From assembly GCF_004803755.1 (NCBI RefSeq), contig NZ_CP032311.1, positions 1,876,501-1,940,500 of the forward strand: 64,000 bases of DNA. Direction: 5' to 3'. Below the pieces are notes generated by a model, which was not told the DNA's origin, ran no database searches, and worked only from the letters and a program-made list of their open reading frames with translations. Position 1 is the stretch's first letter, and every line of letters begins with the position of its first letter. This DNA comes from Pseudomonas sp. DG56-2 (lineage in GTDB: Bacteria > Pseudomonadota > Gammaproteobacteria > Pseudomonadales > Pseudomonadaceae). This document shows positions 9,341 through 19,405 of this stretch, piece after piece. The position numbers and the translations under genes were made by a program.

Positions 9341-9901
9341 ATGACAACTTACGTACGTCCGGCCTTGAGCCTGATTCTGCTGATGACCCTGATCACCGGA
9401 GTGGTGTATCCGCTGGTGGTCACCGGGGTGGCACAAGTTGCCTTTCCCGAGCAGGCCAATGGCAGCCTGCTGCGTGATGACCAGGGCAATGTGCGCGGCT
9501 CGCTGTTGATTGCCCAGGCGTTCGAGGGCGATGCCTGGTTTCACTCACGACCTTCTGCTGCCGATTATGCAACGGTCGCCAGTGGCGCCAGTAACCTGGC
9601 ACCGAGCAATCCAGCGCTGGCCGAGCGCATCAATCAACGTGCTGCGCAGCTGTATGTAGCGGCGCAGGGTGCGGTGCCGCTGGATCTGCTGACGACCTCC
9701 GGCAGCGGCCTGGACCCGCACTTGTCGCCCGCCGCCATCGCTTATCAACTGCCGCGGGTAGCAGCGGCGCGTCAACTCAGTGTCGAGGCCTTGCAAGCGT
9801 TGGCCGAGCAGTCCACCCTGCAGCCATTGATCGGACCACCGGTGGTCAATGTACTGGCTCTGAATGCCAGCTTAGAACGGCTGGCCCCGACGTCAAAGTA
9901 A
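9341..9901 (+). CDS. kdpC: KdpC, subunit of the Kdp potassium pump
   Basis: 186 residues, the usual size. One N-terminal membrane helix ([20 protein letters not shown]) anchors a periplasmic domain containing the family segments [21 protein letters not shown] and [16 protein letters not shown]. KdpC is needed for assembly and potassium affinity of the complex. RBS AGGGAGACGACC precedes the ATG. Its stop lies 9 bp before kdpD. Confidence 0.96.
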   Translation: MTTYVRPALSLILLMTLITGVVYPLVVTGVAQVAFPEQANGSLLRDDQGNVRGSLLIAQAFEGDAWFHSRPSAADYATVASGASNLAPSNPALAERINQRAAQLYVAAQGAVPLDLLTTSGSGLDPHLSPAAIAYQLPRVAAARQLSVEALQALAEQSTLQPLIGPPVVNVLALNASLERLAPTSK

Positions 9902-9910
9902 GGATAGGCA

Positions 9911-12571
9911 GTGAGCGATAGCAACTCCGAACGCGCTGATGCGTTGTTGGCCGGGCTGCCGCGCGAAGGGCGCGGCAGGCTCAAGGTGTTCCTCGGTGCC
10001 GCGCCGGGAGTGGGCAAGACCTACGCCATGCTCCAGGCCGCCCATGCCCAGGTACGCCAAGGTGTGCAGGTGCTGGCGGGGGTAGTTGAAACCCATGGCC
10101 GCGCTGAAACCGAATCCTTGCTTGCCGGGTTGGCGCAGCAGCCCCTGCTGCGTTGCGAGTATCGCGGCGTGCAGTTGGAAGAGATGGACCTCGATGGCTT
10201 GCTCAAGGCCTCGCCACAACTGGCGCTGGTCGACGAGTTGGCCCACAGCAACGCCCCCGGCAGCCGCCACGCCAAGCGCTGGCAGGATGTGCAGGAGCTG
10301 TTGGCTGCGGGCATAGACGTCTACACCACGGTCAACGTCCAGCACCTTGAAAGTCTCAACGACCAAGTGCGCGGTATTACCGGCGTGCAGGTCCGTGAAA
10401 CCCTGCCGGACTGGGTGTTGCAGGAAGCCTTTGAATTGGTTCTGATCGATCTGCCACCACGGGAATTGCTTGAGCGTTTGCGCGAGGGCAAGGTGTACGT
10501 GCCCGAACAGGCGAGGGCGGCAATCGATGCGTTTTTCAGCCAGACCAACCTTACGGCGTTGCGTGAGTTGGCGATGCAGACCGCAGCGGCACAGGTGGAT
10601 GCCGACCTTGCCCACGGTTATCGCCAGCTCGGCCAGGATGCACCCTCTTTGCGCGGTCGCTTGCTGGTCGGGGTCGATGGTAATGTCCAGGCCGAGCGCC
10701 TGGTGCGCCATGCCTGCCGGGTGGCCCAGCGCCGCCACCTGCCCTGGAGCATGGTGCATGTCGACAATGGCAAACTGCGCGACGAAGCAGCCCGCCAGCG
10801 TTTGCAGGCAGCCCAGCAATTGGCGGAGCGCCTGGGCGGTGAAGTGGTGCTGCTGCGCGCGGGCGAAGTGGCCAGGACATTGATCCAGCATGCCCTCGAA
10901 CGGCGCGCCAATCTGGTACTGGTCGGCCAGTCCCGTGATCGCCTGCGGCGGCGGTTGTTCGGTGCCGGTGTGGCCACGCGCTTGTTGCGTGAAGCCCATG
11001 GCCTGGAAATCAACGTACTCGACCGTGACGACCGGCCTGAGCCGCAAAGTGCGGCGGTTAAGAAGGTCTGGGTCTGGCGTCATTACCTGTTGGCGCTGAT
11101 TGCAACCTTGCTGGCAGCAGGCATCGCCTGGGGTGTGTCCACGGTTTTGGCACTGCCCAACATCTCCTTGGTGTTTCTTGCCGCGGTGTTGCTGGTGGCG
11201 GTGCGCAGCAGCCTGGGTCCGGCCCTGGCCTGTGCGGTCATGTCGTTTCTGACTTACGACTTTCTGTTCATTCCGCCGAACTTCTCCTTCAGCATCCAGC
11301 GTGAAGAGGACGTGCTGACGTCGCTGTTTTTCCTGTTGATGGCAGCACTCACCGGTAACCTGGCCGCACGTCAGCGCCGGCAATTGCAGGCGCTGCGTGA
11401 AACCCAGGAGCAGACCAACCAACTGCTCGACCTGACGCGCAAACTGACTGCCGCCACTGACCGACAGGCCGTGTTCAACGCCGCCGGGCAACACCTCGAT
11501 GGCTGGAACGATTTGCAGGTGTGCCTGCTTGAACGGGATGTCGAAGGACGCCTGCAGGTTGCCACGGCCAGCAACGTGCAATTCAACGATAACGAGCGGG
11601 CTGCCGCCGATTGGGCCTGGCAGCATGATCAGGCCGCGGGCCTTGGCAGCGATACCTTGCCCAATGGGCGTTGGTGGTGGTGGCCGCTTTCTGTCGAAGA
11701 GCAGCCGCTGGCGCTGATCGGTGTGCGTCCGCGTCAGGGCCAGAGCCTTACCCCGCAACGCCGGCGCCTGCTCAAGGCGCTCAGCCAGCCTCTGGCCCAG
11801 GCCCTGGCCCGCGCACGCCTGGCTGAACAACTTGAGGCCGCGCGCCTGCACGGTGAAACAGAGCAATTGCGCAGCGCATTGCTGGCCTCGGTTTCCCATG
11901 ACCTGCGCACGCCGCTCACCGCCATGCGCGGCAGCATTGACAGCCTGCTGGCCCTGGGCGAAGCGATCCCTGCAGCCGACCGCCAGGAGTTGCTTGAAGG
12001 TACGCGCAACGAAGCCGAGCGCCTGGACCGTTACATCCAGAACCTGCTGGATATGACACGCCTGGGACATGGCGGATTGAAACTGGCCCGCGACTGGGTG
12101 GCGCCAACCGACATTGTCGGCAGTGCCCTTAACCGCTTGCGAGTGCTACTGACACCGTTGCAGGTTTCCACTGAAGTGCCGGATGGCTTGCCGTTGCTGT
12201 TTGTCCATGCTGCCCTGATCGAGCAGGCGCTGGTCAATGTGCTGGAGAACGCGGCGCGTTTCTCGCCCACCAATGGGCGCTTGCAGTTGCGCGTATCGGC
12301 TGACGATGAACAGTTGAGTTTTGCCGTCAGTGACGAAGGGCCCGGTATTCCGCCAGCGGATCGCGAGAAAATTTTCGACATGTTCTATACCGCCGCGCGG
12401 GGGGATCGCGGCGGGCAAGGCACGGGTCTTGGTCTGGCGATTTGCCAGGGCATGATCGGGGCGCACGGTGGGCGAATTCTGGTGGGCGAGGGCATCGATG
12501 GCCACGGCACCTGCATCACTTTATGCTTGCCGCTCCCCGCGCAGCCCGAGCCTGAAAGCGAAGCCTTATGA
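9911..12571 (+). CDS. kdpD: KdpD, turgor/potassium-sensing histidine kinase
   Basis: 886 residues. Order of domains: KdpD-specific N-terminal domain with a Walker A-like GAAPGVGKT (K36), a Usp-like domain (about 250-370), four closely spaced membrane helices (about 390-490), a GAF-like region, the dimerisation domain with phosphoacceptor H663 (SVSHDLRTPLTAMRGS) and a HATPase domain (NVLENAARFSP, DEGPGIPP, GTGLGLAICQG). It senses potassium limitation and phosphorylates KdpE. Start is a GTG with AAGGATAG upstream. The stop overlaps the kdpE start by 4 nt (ATGA), indicating translational coupling. Confidence 0.96.
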   Translation: MSDSNSERADALLAGLPREGRGRLKVFLGAAPGVGKTYAMLQAAHAQVRQGVQVLAGVVETHGRAETESLLAGLAQQPLLRCEYRGVQLEEMDLDGLLKASPQLALVDELAHSNAPGSRHAKRWQDVQELLAAGIDVYTTVNVQHLESLNDQVRGITGVQVRETLPDWVLQEAFELVLIDLPPRELLERLREGKVYVPEQARAAIDAFFSQTNLTALRELAMQTAAAQVDADLAHGYRQLGQDAPSLRGRLLVGVDGNVQAERLVRHACRVAQRRHLPWSMVHVDNGKLRDEAARQRLQAAQQLAERLGGEVVLLRAGEVARTLIQHALERRANLVLVGQSRDRLRRRLFGAGVATRLLREAHGLEINVLDRDDRPEPQSAAVKKVWVWRHYLLALIATLLAAGIAWGVSTVLALPNISLVFLAAVLLVAVRSSLGPALACAVMSFLTYDFLFIPPNFSFSIQREEDVLTSLFFLLMAALTGNLAARQRRQLQALRETQEQTNQLLDLTRKLTAATDRQAVFNAAGQHLDGWNDLQVCLLERDVEGRLQVATASNVQFNDNERAAADWAWQHDQAAGLGSDTLPNGRWWWWPLSVEEQPLALIGVRPRQGQSLTPQRRRLLKALSQPLAQALARARLAEQLEAARLHGETEQLRSALLASVSHDLRTPLTAMRGSIDSLLALGEAIPAADRQELLEGTRNEAERLDRYIQNLLDMTRLGHGGLKLARDWVAPTDIVGSALNRLRVLLTPLQVSTEVPDGLPLLFVHAALIEQALVNVLENAARFSPTNGRLQLRVSADDEQLSFAVSDEGPGIPPADREKIFDMFYTAARGDRGGQGTGLGLAICQGMIGAHGGRILVGEGIDGHGTCITLCLPLPAQPEPESEAL

Positions 12572-13260
12572 GCCAGATAGCAACCCTTCTGGTCATCGAC
12601 GATGAACCACAGATTCGCAAGTTCTTGCGCATCAGCCTGAATTCTCAAGGCTATAAAGTGCTGGAGGCCGCCACCGGCGCCGAAGGCCTGGCCCAGGCGG
12701 CACTCACCCGGCCGGACCTGGTGGTGCTGGATCTGGGCCTGCCCGACATGGATGGCCAGCAGGTACTGCGCGAATTGCGTGAATGGAGTGCGGTGCCGGT
12801 TCTGGTGTTGTCGGTACGTGCCAGTGAGGTGCAGAAAGTCGAGGCACTGGATAACGGAGCCAACGACTACGTGACCAAACCGTTCGGCATCCAGGAGTTT
12901 TTGGCACGGGTGCGTGCACTCTTGCGCCAGGCGCCGCAGGCCACGGCCACCGATGTGGCACCGAGTTTTGGTCCGCTGACGGTCGACCTGGCCTTTCGCA
13001 AGGTGACCCTGGATGGGGTTGAAGTTGCCCTGACTCGCAAGGAATACGCACTGGTGGCGCAACTGGCTACGCACCCTGGGCGGGTGATCACCCAGCAGCA
13101 ACTGCTCAAGGATATCTGGGGACCTACCCATGTAGATGACAGTCATTACCTGCGCATTGTCGTGGCGCATGTGCGGCAAAAGCTAGGTGATGATCCGACA
13201 GCGCCGCGCTTTATCATCACCGAGCCGGGTGTGGGGTATCGGTTGGTGGGGCCTGAGTGA
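12568..13260 (+). CDS. kdpE: KdpE, OmpR-family response regulator of the kdp operon
   Basis: 230 residues. A receiver domain with acidic pocket D11/D12, phosphoacceptor D55 (VVLDLGLPDMDG), Thr/Ser in VLSVRAS and Lys in VTKPFG is followed by an OmpR/PhoB winged-helix domain (TRKEYALVAQLATHPGRVIT, then VRQKLGDDP). When phosphorylated by KdpD it activates kdpFABC. It overlaps kdpD by 4 nt. It converges with the patatin gene, only 16 bp away, with no obvious terminator between them. Confidence 0.96.
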   Translation: MSQIATLLVIDDEPQIRKFLRISLNSQGYKVLEAATGAEGLAQAALTRPDLVVLDLGLPDMDGQQVLRELREWSAVPVLVLSVRASEVQKVEALDNGANDYVTKPFGIQEFLARVRALLRQAPQATATDVAPSFGPLTVDLAFRKVTLDGVEVALTRKEYALVAQLATHPGRVITQQQLLKDIWGPTHVDDSHYLRIVVAHVRQKLGDDPTAPRFIITEPGVGYRLVGPE

Positions 13261-13276
13261 ATTGGATGGATTACGC

Positions 13277-14317
13277 TCAGCGCCGCTCCGCCTCATAGTT
13301 ATCCAACGTATCGCGAGCAATCTCCCGCCCCAGGGCGATCAACTCCGGCGCCTTGTAAAACTCGAAGAAGCGACATACCCGCTTGGGCACGTTGATCAAC
13401 ACATCCGGTGGATAACCGGCAATCTTGTATTGCGCCAACGAAGTTTGCATGACCTCGAAGCTCTGGTTGATCAAGTCCAGCAGTGAAGCAGGGCCGACGT
13501 TGTCGATGATGAACGATCCCGTCGCTGATTTCGGTGCACCGTCCGTTTCCGGCGCTGCAGCCGGTTGCTGGGCTTCAGGATCGGCTGCATCACTGAGCCA
13601 GGGGTTGGGAACATGCACCGCCTGGGGCTCGAACTCTTGTTGGATGCGCATCAGTTGTTCAGCTTGTTTGCGTCGGAACGGCAGGTGTGAGCCCAGAGAG
13701 CTGATCAGGTTATCAAACCGCAACTTGAAGGCGGCCGGCCGTTCGATCACCGGCAATTGATACTGTTTCTGGTTGGTCGAGTTGAGGTTCACCGCAATGA
13801 TCATGTCGCAGTGGCTGGAAACCACCGGAATGATTGGCAAGGGGTTGAGAATTCCGCCGTCGACCAACATACGGTTACCTTGCACCACCGGGGTGAACAG
13901 GCTGGGGATTGCTGCCGAAGCACGCATGGCCTGATGCAGGCAGCCTTCCTGAAACCAGATTTCCTGCTGGTTGGTGAGGTCTGCAGCTACTGCTGTGTAA
14001 GGAATGCGCAGCTCTTCGATGTTAATTTCACCGACAATTTTGCGAATCTGGCCAAACACCTTTTCCCCGCGAATGGCGCCCAGGCGAAAGCTCACATCCA
14101 CCAAACGCAGCACATCCAGGTAATCCAGGCTTTCGATCCAGTTGCGATACTCATCCAGCTTGCCGGCAGCATAAATGCCGCCAATCACCGCGCCCATCGA
14201 ACAGCCGGCCACGCAGGCGATGTCATAGCCCCGTCGTTCCAACTCCTCGATCACGCCGATATGCGCATACCCTCGGGCTCCGCCCGAGCCCAGTACCAAT
14301 GCCACGCGTTTACTCAT
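13277..14317 (-). CDS. Patatin-like phospholipase (RssA/NTE-type)
   Basis: 346 residues. The patatin fold covers about residues 5-200, with the oxyanion loop GSGGARG (10-16), the nucleophile elbow GCSMG with S40, and the dyad aspartate in DGGILNP near residue 153. This is a complete catalytic set, so serine lipase or lysophospholipase activity on membrane lipids is predicted. A lower-complexity Pro/Ala-rich segment (about 243-270) links to a C-terminal region (LDLINQSFEVM, then PDVLINVPKRVCRFFEFYKA) conserved in this subgroup. No signal peptide, so cytoplasmic or peripheral at the inner membrane. Convergent with kdpE. Confidence 0.9.
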   Translation of the reverse strand: MSKRVALVLGSGGARGYAHIGVIEELERRGYDIACVAGCSMGAVIGGIYAAGKLDEYRNWIESLDYLDVLRLVDVSFRLGAIRGEKVFGQIRKIVGEINIEELRIPYTAVAADLTNQQEIWFQEGCLHQAMRASAAIPSLFTPVVQGNRMLVDGGILNPLPIIPVVSSHCDMIIAVNLNSTNQKQYQLPVIERPAAFKLRFDNLISSLGSHLPFRRKQAEQLMRIQQEFEPQAVHVPNPWLSDAADPEAQQPAAAPETDGAPKSATGSFIIDNVGPASLLDLINQSFEVMQTSLAQYKIAGYPPDVLINVPKRVCRFFEFYKAPELIALGREIARDTLDNYEAERR

Positions 14318-14474
14318 GATGGTTCCCGGCTTGACTGCGTCGATGGTCTAACAATGCGCCCTTTCGTGTCTGTGCTTCAATCGTCATTAGCGCTGCGCTA
14401 CGCTTTGCAGGGCACTTTTGTTCTTTCTGGTCGTCGAACACGCCACTTTGTGTATTTATTTTGAGGTATTACCG

Positions 14475-14753
14475 ATGAAAGCCTGGATTTGCCTGCCTCT
14501 GATTGCTCTGGTCCTGACCGGCTGCGCTGGCAAGACTGCCTATCGCGATAGTTGCGCCAATCAGTTGGATTCGGCCTGGAAGGAACTGGACCTGGCCAAG
14601 GCTGAAGGTTTCGCCGGAACAGTCAGCTATTCCAAGGCGTTGTCATTGTTGACCGGAGCCAAGACCCAGCAGCAGTTCGAAGCCTTTGAAGGATGCAGCA
14701 ACAAGGCGGAAAAGGCCCGTTTCTATATTCGTGAATCGCGCGCGGGTCGCTGA
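14475..14753 (+). CDS. Small putative lipoprotein
   Basis: 92 residues. The N-terminus MKAWICLPLIALVLTGC is a lipoprotein signal peptide with lipobox VLTGC, so the mature protein of about 76 residues is lipidated. The rest is polar and probably helical, with two cysteines (DSCANQ and EGCSNK) that could form a disulfide in the periplasm. The ATG at 14475 follows GAGGTATTACCG. It lies 14 bp before the CHAD gene and may be cotranscribed with it. I recognise no known function. Confidence 0.8.
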   Translation: MKAWICLPLIALVLTGCAGKTAYRDSCANQLDSAWKELDLAKAEGFAGTVSYSKALSLLTGAKTQQQFEAFEGCSNKAEKARFYIRESRAGR

Positions 14754-14767
14754 CTAAGGAGAACACC

Positions 14768-15535
14768 ATGTCGGTCATGCTCGACCATGTGATTGCCCAG
14801 GTACTGGCCTTGCAGATTCGTTTGCTCAGCTGTCAGGCGCGTCTGGCGGCTGACACCGACGGCGAAGCGTTGCACGACCTGCGCATCGCCACTCGGCGTT
14901 TGCGCAGCTTGCTGCGACCATTGCGTGAGCTGCCCGGCGTCGAGCAGCTTGAAGGGGCGGCAAAAGCGCTGGGCAATCTGACGACGCCGTTGCGTGATCG
15001 CGAGGTACTTGCGGCGCAGTTGCTCGAACGCGAGCAGATGGTGGCGGCACAGACGCGCCTGGTGCATCGTCAGGCAACTTTTGCCAGCGTTGCCGAGAGT
15101 GCCGAGTTGGGGCGTTTGCTGGCAATTATCGACGCCTTTCCGATTTTTCTGCGGGCAGCTGAGCGCGAGGGTTTGATCCGCCGCTTGCACCGGCGTATCG
15201 ACAAGCGCCTGGAGAAACAGTGGGACAAGCTCCGCGAGGCGTTGCAGGACCCGGCCCACGATCGACACCGTCTGCGTCTGCTGATCAAGCGCGTGCGCTA
15301 TGGCGCGCAAGCCTATCCGCAACTGGAGCACGCCGGGCGCCGCCTGCGGCGCTTGCTCAAAGCCGCGCAAAGCGATTTGGGCAGTTGGCATGACCATTTG
15401 CAATGGCTGTTGCAAGCCGACCAGCAGCATGACCTCAGGCCTTGTGTCGATCACTGGCAGGCACAGTTGCACGACGCCGAACAACGGGCTGATGTGACGC
15501 TGGAACGCTTACTCGTGGTGCTTAAGCAGCGATAA
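14768..15535 (+). CDS. CHAD domain protein
   Basis: 255 residues, essentially a single CHAD domain: a helical bundle with conserved histidines and basic residues. Visible signatures are LHDLRIATRRLRSLLRPLRE (about 36-55) at the N-terminal repeat and RHRLRLLIKRVRYGAQAY (about 161-178) at the second repeat. CHAD domains bind inorganic polyphosphate through their basic surface and are often found beside CYTH triphosphatases; no CYTH domain is fused here. The ATG has an excellent AAGGAGAACACC in front. The preceding lipoprotein gene is 14 bp upstream. Confidence 0.9.
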   Translation: MSVMLDHVIAQVLALQIRLLSCQARLAADTDGEALHDLRIATRRLRSLLRPLRELPGVEQLEGAAKALGNLTTPLRDREVLAAQLLEREQMVAAQTRLVHRQATFASVAESAELGRLLAIIDAFPIFLRAAEREGLIRRLHRRIDKRLEKQWDKLREALQDPAHDRHRLRLLIKRVRYGAQAYPQLEHAGRRLRRLLKAAQSDLGSWHDHLQWLLQADQQHDLRPCVDHWQAQLHDAEQRADVTLERLLVVLKQR

Positions 15536-15616
15536 GCCGCTTATATGGCCGAAATGCGGGCTGTCGCTGCCGGCTGTGCTGGTTAAGATCGGATTTTTCC
15601 CACGGATGAAGTCGGC

Positions 15617-16417
15617 ATGAATTTCTCGCAATTACTCAAGACAGTCCGTCTGCATCCCCAGGCAGTCTCCATTCCTGCCAGCTGGGCGCAGGGGCGTGCC
15701 TGTTTTGGCGGTTTGATGGCGGCACTGCTATACGAAACCATGCGTGCCAAGACATCACCTGGACGTCCAGTGCGCTCCCTGGCTATCACCTTTGTCGGGC
15801 CCGCCGAGCCGGATGTGCCGATCAGTTTCGAGGTGGAACTGCTGCGCGAAGGCAAGGCAGTCAGTTCGCTGCTCGGCCGTGCCATGCAGAACGGTCAGGT
15901 AGTCACCCTGATGCAGGGCAGTTTTGGTGGCGGGCGTGAGTCAGTGGTCGACGTTGCAGCATTGCCTGCTGTGGAAATGCGCAGTGTGGACGAGTCCGCG
16001 ACCGAACTCCCTTACATCAAGGGAATAACTCCCGAGTTCATGCAGCATGTATCGCTGCGCTGGGCGATTGGCGGTATTCCTTTCAGCAACAACCACTCGC
16101 GCAGCATGGGCGGATGGGTGAGGTTGCGCGACGAAGGTGGTGACGAAACCTTGAGTGAAGCGCACCTGCTGGCATTGGTAGATGCCTGGCCACCGACCTT
16201 GCTCTCGCACCTGAAACGGCCAGCGGCAGGCAGCACCCTGACATGGACCATCGAGTTCGTTCAGCCAGTGCCGAGCCTGACCACCCTGGACTGGTGCAAA
16301 TACTGCGTGCAAACAGAACATGCCCGCGATGGTTACGGCCATGCAGCGTCGGCCCTGTGGACCGACAAGGGCGAATTACTGGCCATCAGCCGGCAGACAG
16401 TGACCGTCTTTGCCTGA
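15617..16417 (+). CDS. Acyl-CoA thioesterase family protein (double hotdog)
   Basis: 266 residues with the pattern of TesB-like two-hotdog thioesterases: an N-terminal hotdog beginning at SWAQGRACFGGLMAALLYE (about 23-41) and a C-terminal one that includes HLLALVDAWPPTLLSHL (about 182-198) and TIEFVQP. Expected activity is hydrolysis of acyl-CoA thioesters in the cytoplasm, with unknown chain length. It stands alone on the plus strand, 81 bp after the CHAD gene, and is convergent with the next gene 17 bp away. Confidence 0.83.
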   Translation: MNFSQLLKTVRLHPQAVSIPASWAQGRACFGGLMAALLYETMRAKTSPGRPVRSLAITFVGPAEPDVPISFEVELLREGKAVSSLLGRAMQNGQVVTLMQGSFGGGRESVVDVAALPAVEMRSVDESATELPYIKGITPEFMQHVSLRWAIGGIPFSNNHSRSMGGWVRLRDEGGDETLSEAHLLALVDAWPPTLLSHLKRPAAGSTLTWTIEFVQPVPSLTTLDWCKYCVQTEHARDGYGHAASALWTDKGELLAISRQTVTVFA

Positions 16418-16434
16418 GCCTTGCATGCAAACCT

Positions 16435-16797
16435 TCAGTGGCGATGGCGGTCCCGCCAGGCGCGCCACCATGCACCGCTAAGGACGAAGCGCGGAAAAGT
16501 AATGAACTGCTCGACCAGCAGTCGCCCGACGGCATCCTTACGGCTGCTGAAGGGCTCCGGCTGTTGTTTCTCGAGGCGATGGCCCTGGCGTTGCAGGCCA
16601 AGGGCCGCGATCAAGGCGATAATGCCGACGGCCAGTTGCGCGAGGTCCAGGGAGAACAATCCGGACAGCACCAGCAGCACACCCAGGATGAACAACGGCA
16701 CGGCGATCAAATGCAGCACCAGGTTGGTCGGGTTGCGGTGGTTGTGGTGATAGCCGCGCCATTGCCAGGCGTGCAGATTGGGTAAGCGTTTGCTCAT
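16435..16797 (-). CDS. Small Mpo1-like (DUF962-type) membrane protein
   Basis: 120 residues. Near the N-terminus it has YHHNHRNPTNLVLHLIAVPL, a His/Asn pattern (HxxN plus a following His) resembling the Mpo1/YGL010w family, followed by two hydrophobic helices (about 28-72). Yeast Mpo1 is an iron-dependent dioxygenase of fatty-acid alpha-oxidation; whether the bacterial protein shares that chemistry is not shown. The ATG at 16797 is chosen over an in-frame TTG at 16803 because TGAGGA lies 7 nt before it. Family assignment is moderate. Confidence 0.65.
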   Translation of the reverse strand: MSKRLPNLHAWQWRGYHHNHRNPTNLVLHLIAVPLFILGVLLVLSGLFSLDLAQLAVGIIALIAALGLQRQGHRLEKQQPEPFSSRKDAVGRLLVEQFITFPRFVLSGAWWRAWRDRHRH

Positions 16798-16833
16798 GGG
16801 CAAATCCTCAGGGTTATGCCTGAAGAATAGTGC

Positions 16834-16851
16834 GGCCCCCGCAAGGGGGCC
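16834..16851 (-). terminator. GC-rich hairpin downstream of the chemoreceptor gene
   Basis: GGCCCCC at 16834-16840 pairs with GGGGGCC at 16845-16851 around a GCAA tetraloop. It lies between the chemoreceptor stop and the Mpo1-like start, both minus strand. No strong U-tract follows, so it may be a processing or partial termination site. Confidence 0.4.
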
Positions 16852-16872
16852 AATGAGCGCCAGCTATGAGGC

Positions 16873-18351
16873 TTATAGCTTTAGTTGGCCAATGGCCTTG
16901 TTGAGCTCGCCAGCGAGGGTGGCCAGCTCGCTGCTGGTGGTGGCCGAATCGACCGTCTGTTGCACGGTCTCTTCGGTGACGTCACGAATGCTCACCACCG
17001 CGCGATTCATTTCTTCTGCTACCTGACTTTGTTGCTCGGCGGCGACTGCAATCTGGGTATTGCTTTCACGCATCTGCGCCACGGCGCTGGTGATCTCGGC
17101 CAGGGCGGCCCCTGCCTCCTGAGCCTGTTGCACGCAATCGTCAGCCTTGAATGAGCTTTCCTGCATGAAGTCCACGGCATCGCGGGTGCCTGCCTGCAGC
17201 GCTGAAACCATGGTGGTGATTTCGTCGGTGGAGGCCTGCACGCGCTTGGCCAGGTTGCGCACTTCGTCGGCGACAACGGCAAAGCCGCGGCCCAGGTCTC
17301 CGGCGCGGGCGGCTTCGATAGCCGCGTTGAGGGCCAGCAGGTTGGTCTGTTCGGCAATGCTGTGGATGACGCTGACTACACCATTGATCTTCTGGCTATC
17401 CTCGGCCAGTTGGCGAATCATCTCGGCTGTTTGCTGTACACCGCTGGACAATCCTGAGATCGAAGTCTGCACCCGGCTGACCACTTCCTGGCCACTGCCA
17501 GCCAGCGTGTCGGCAGTCTGCGACAAGTCCCGGGTAGCACCGGCGTGTTGGGCGATGTGGTAAACGGTGGCGGTCATTTCGTTGATAGCAGTGGCGGCCT
17601 GATCGGTTTCGCTCTGCTGCCCGAGCATCCCGTGGCGTACATCGTTCATGCTCGAGGCCAGGCGCGCAGCACCTGAATCGAGCTGTGCAGCCGTACGCGC
17701 AACGGTGTTGACCACGCGGTGGTAGGTGGTCTGCATGGCATTGAATGCGCTGGCCATCTGGCCGACTTCATCGCCGCAGGACAAGGGGACCCGCGCCGAG
17801 AGGTCGCCGGTCTTTTCCACATGCAGCATCACATCCTTGAGGGTGTTGAGCTGGCTGAGCAAGAAACGGATCAGCAACTGCGAGGCGCAGAGCATGGCCA
17901 GCATCAGGATCAGGACGCAGATCGCGTAATTGGTGAAACGGTCGGTAAACACCTGTAGCAGGCTGGGGGAGGGCGCAAGGACCGCGATCTGTTGGCCTTC
18001 GCGGCTGATGACCTGGGCGCCGCTCACTGGGTTGGTGCCAGTCAGTGCCAGGCCGTGCAGCTCTACCCAACCCTGGGCATTGGCCAGGGCCTCAAGGTTT
18101 TCATCGGCAAAGGACGGCGCTTGTCCAGGGGCGTACTGCAACCACAAGGGGTTGTGCGGCAGGGCTTGGCCTGCAGGCCAGGCAGCCAGCAATTGGGCCT
18201 GCGATTCGGCTCTGGCCTGGGCTTCCTGTGCCCGGGCCTGCTGCTCAAGATGTACGGCATACAGCACCACGAACAACGTCGTTACGAAGGCCACTGCGTT
18301 GACGGCCCAGAACTTGTATTTCAAGGAGATATTGCTAAGCCAGGCACCCAT
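16873..18351 (-). CDS. Methyl-accepting chemotaxis protein
   Basis: 492 residues from [15 protein letters not shown]; an in-frame ATG 10 codons further upstream has no better ribosome site. One membrane helix (about 13-32), a small periplasmic sensor of about 110 residues, a second helix (about 145-165), a HAMP domain ([13 protein letters not shown]) and a cytoplasmic signalling domain. The hairpin tip reads [20 protein letters not shown], then [17 protein letters not shown]. The protein ends shortly after the adaptation helices with no CheR-docking pentapeptide. It should signal through CheW/CheA to the flagellar motor. The ligand is unknown. Confidence 0.93.
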   Translation of the reverse strand: MGAWLSNISLKYKFWAVNAVAFVTTLFVVLYAVHLEQQARAQEAQARAESQAQLLAAWPAGQALPHNPLWLQYAPGQAPSFADENLEALANAQGWVELHGLALTGTNPVSGAQVISREGQQIAVLAPSPSLLQVFTDRFTNYAICVLILMLAMLCASQLLIRFLLSQLNTLKDVMLHVEKTGDLSARVPLSCGDEVGQMASAFNAMQTTYHRVVNTVARTAAQLDSGAARLASSMNDVRHGMLGQQSETDQAATAINEMTATVYHIAQHAGATRDLSQTADTLAGSGQEVVSRVQTSISGLSSGVQQTAEMIRQLAEDSQKINGVVSVIHSIAEQTNLLALNAAIEAARAGDLGRGFAVVADEVRNLAKRVQASTDEITTMVSALQAGTRDAVDFMQESSFKADDCVQQAQEAGAALAEITSAVAQMRESNTQIAVAAEQQSQVAEEMNRAVVSIRDVTEETVQQTVDSATTSSELATLAGELNKAIGQLKL

Positions 18352-18440
18352 GGAAGGTCTTCTCTGATTGAGCGGAAACAAACATTATTGGCAAGGTGCC
18401 ATCATTGTGCCGCAGCGCACAGGTTGTGTGTTGATATGCG

Positions 18441-19247
18441 TCAAATAATCACGGGCAAGCCAAAGAAACTGCGGGCGCAAGCACTAGTATGAGCGGCAAG
18501 TCGCTCGGGGCTTTCGCCACGATGCAGCGCAACTTCGCGCAATACTTCCGTGAGGAATGCCGGTTCGTTGCGGCCGCTCTTGGGCTTTGGTCGCAGGCTG
18601 CGTGGCAGCAGGTAGGGGGCATCACTCTCCAGCATCAGACGGCCTTCGGGGATACTGCTGACCAACGGGTGCAAGTGGGTGCCGCGACGTTCATCGCAGA
18701 TCCAGCCAGTGATGCCTATGTGCAGATCAAGATCCAGGTAGCCGAACAGGGCGCTGCGTTCGCCGGTGAAACAGTGCACGACCGCGGCGGGCAGGCGGTC
18801 GCGATAGTCTTTGAGGATTGCCAACAGCCGCTCGCTGGCATCGCGCTCATGGAGAAACACCGGCATCTGCAGTTCGGCCGCCAGGGCCAGTTGCTCCTCC
18901 AGGGCTTTTTCTTGTTGAGGGCGCGGCGAAAAGTCACGGTTGAAGTCGAGCCCGCATTCACCCACTGCACGCACGCGCGGTTGCACCAGCAAAGCGCGCA
19001 AGTTGCGCGCGCTAGCAGCGTTCCAGCTACTGGCGTCATGGGGGTGTACCCCGGCGGTGCTGAACAAGCGCTGGCCGCTTTCATCCAGCGCCAGGCACAG
19101 TTCCAACGCTTGCTCGCTACCCTCAAGGCTGGTGCCTGTGACCAGCATTTGCACCACACCGGCGGCTTGGGCACGATCGAGAATCGCTTGGTGCTTGTCG
19201 GCAAAACTTGGGTTGGTCAGATTGACGCCGATGTCGATGAGTTGCAT
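18441..19247 (-). CDS. TatD-family metal-dependent hydrolase (DNase)
   Basis: 268 residues with a TIM-barrel amidohydrolase pattern. Metal ligands are visible as the GVHPHD segment, [14 protein letters not shown] (Glu ligand), FLHERDA (His), VVHCFTG (His) and [10 protein letters not shown] (Asp). TatD proteins act as 3'-5' exonucleases in DNA repair and fragmentation. The N-terminal motif is [12 protein letters not shown], where other members have an HxH motif; an NLT form is found in the E. coli TatD branch. Monocistronic, convergent to nothing and divergent from the lytic transglycosylase gene. Confidence 0.92.
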   Translation of the reverse strand: MQLIDIGVNLTNPSFADKHQAILDRAQAAGVVQMLVTGTSLEGSEQALELCLALDESGQRLFSTAGVHPHDASSWNAASARNLRALLVQPRVRAVGECGLDFNRDFSPRPQQEKALEEQLALAAELQMPVFLHERDASERLLAILKDYRDRLPAAVVHCFTGERSALFGYLDLDLHIGITGWICDERRGTHLHPLVSSIPEGRLMLESDAPYLLPRSLRPKPKSGRNEPAFLTEVLREVALHRGESPERLAAHTSACARSFFGLPVII

Positions 19248-19405
19248 GGTGCTACCTCAGGCCGGTGGCCGGCCAGCATAGCAAAGCTCGAAGGATTTCG
19301 ATAAATCGAAGAACTTCAATGAGTTGTCGTGGTCTTTTGCGGTCAATTGTCATGGAACGACCGCACACTATGGCGCCAACCCCACACGCGCGGACCTTGC
19401 ATCGG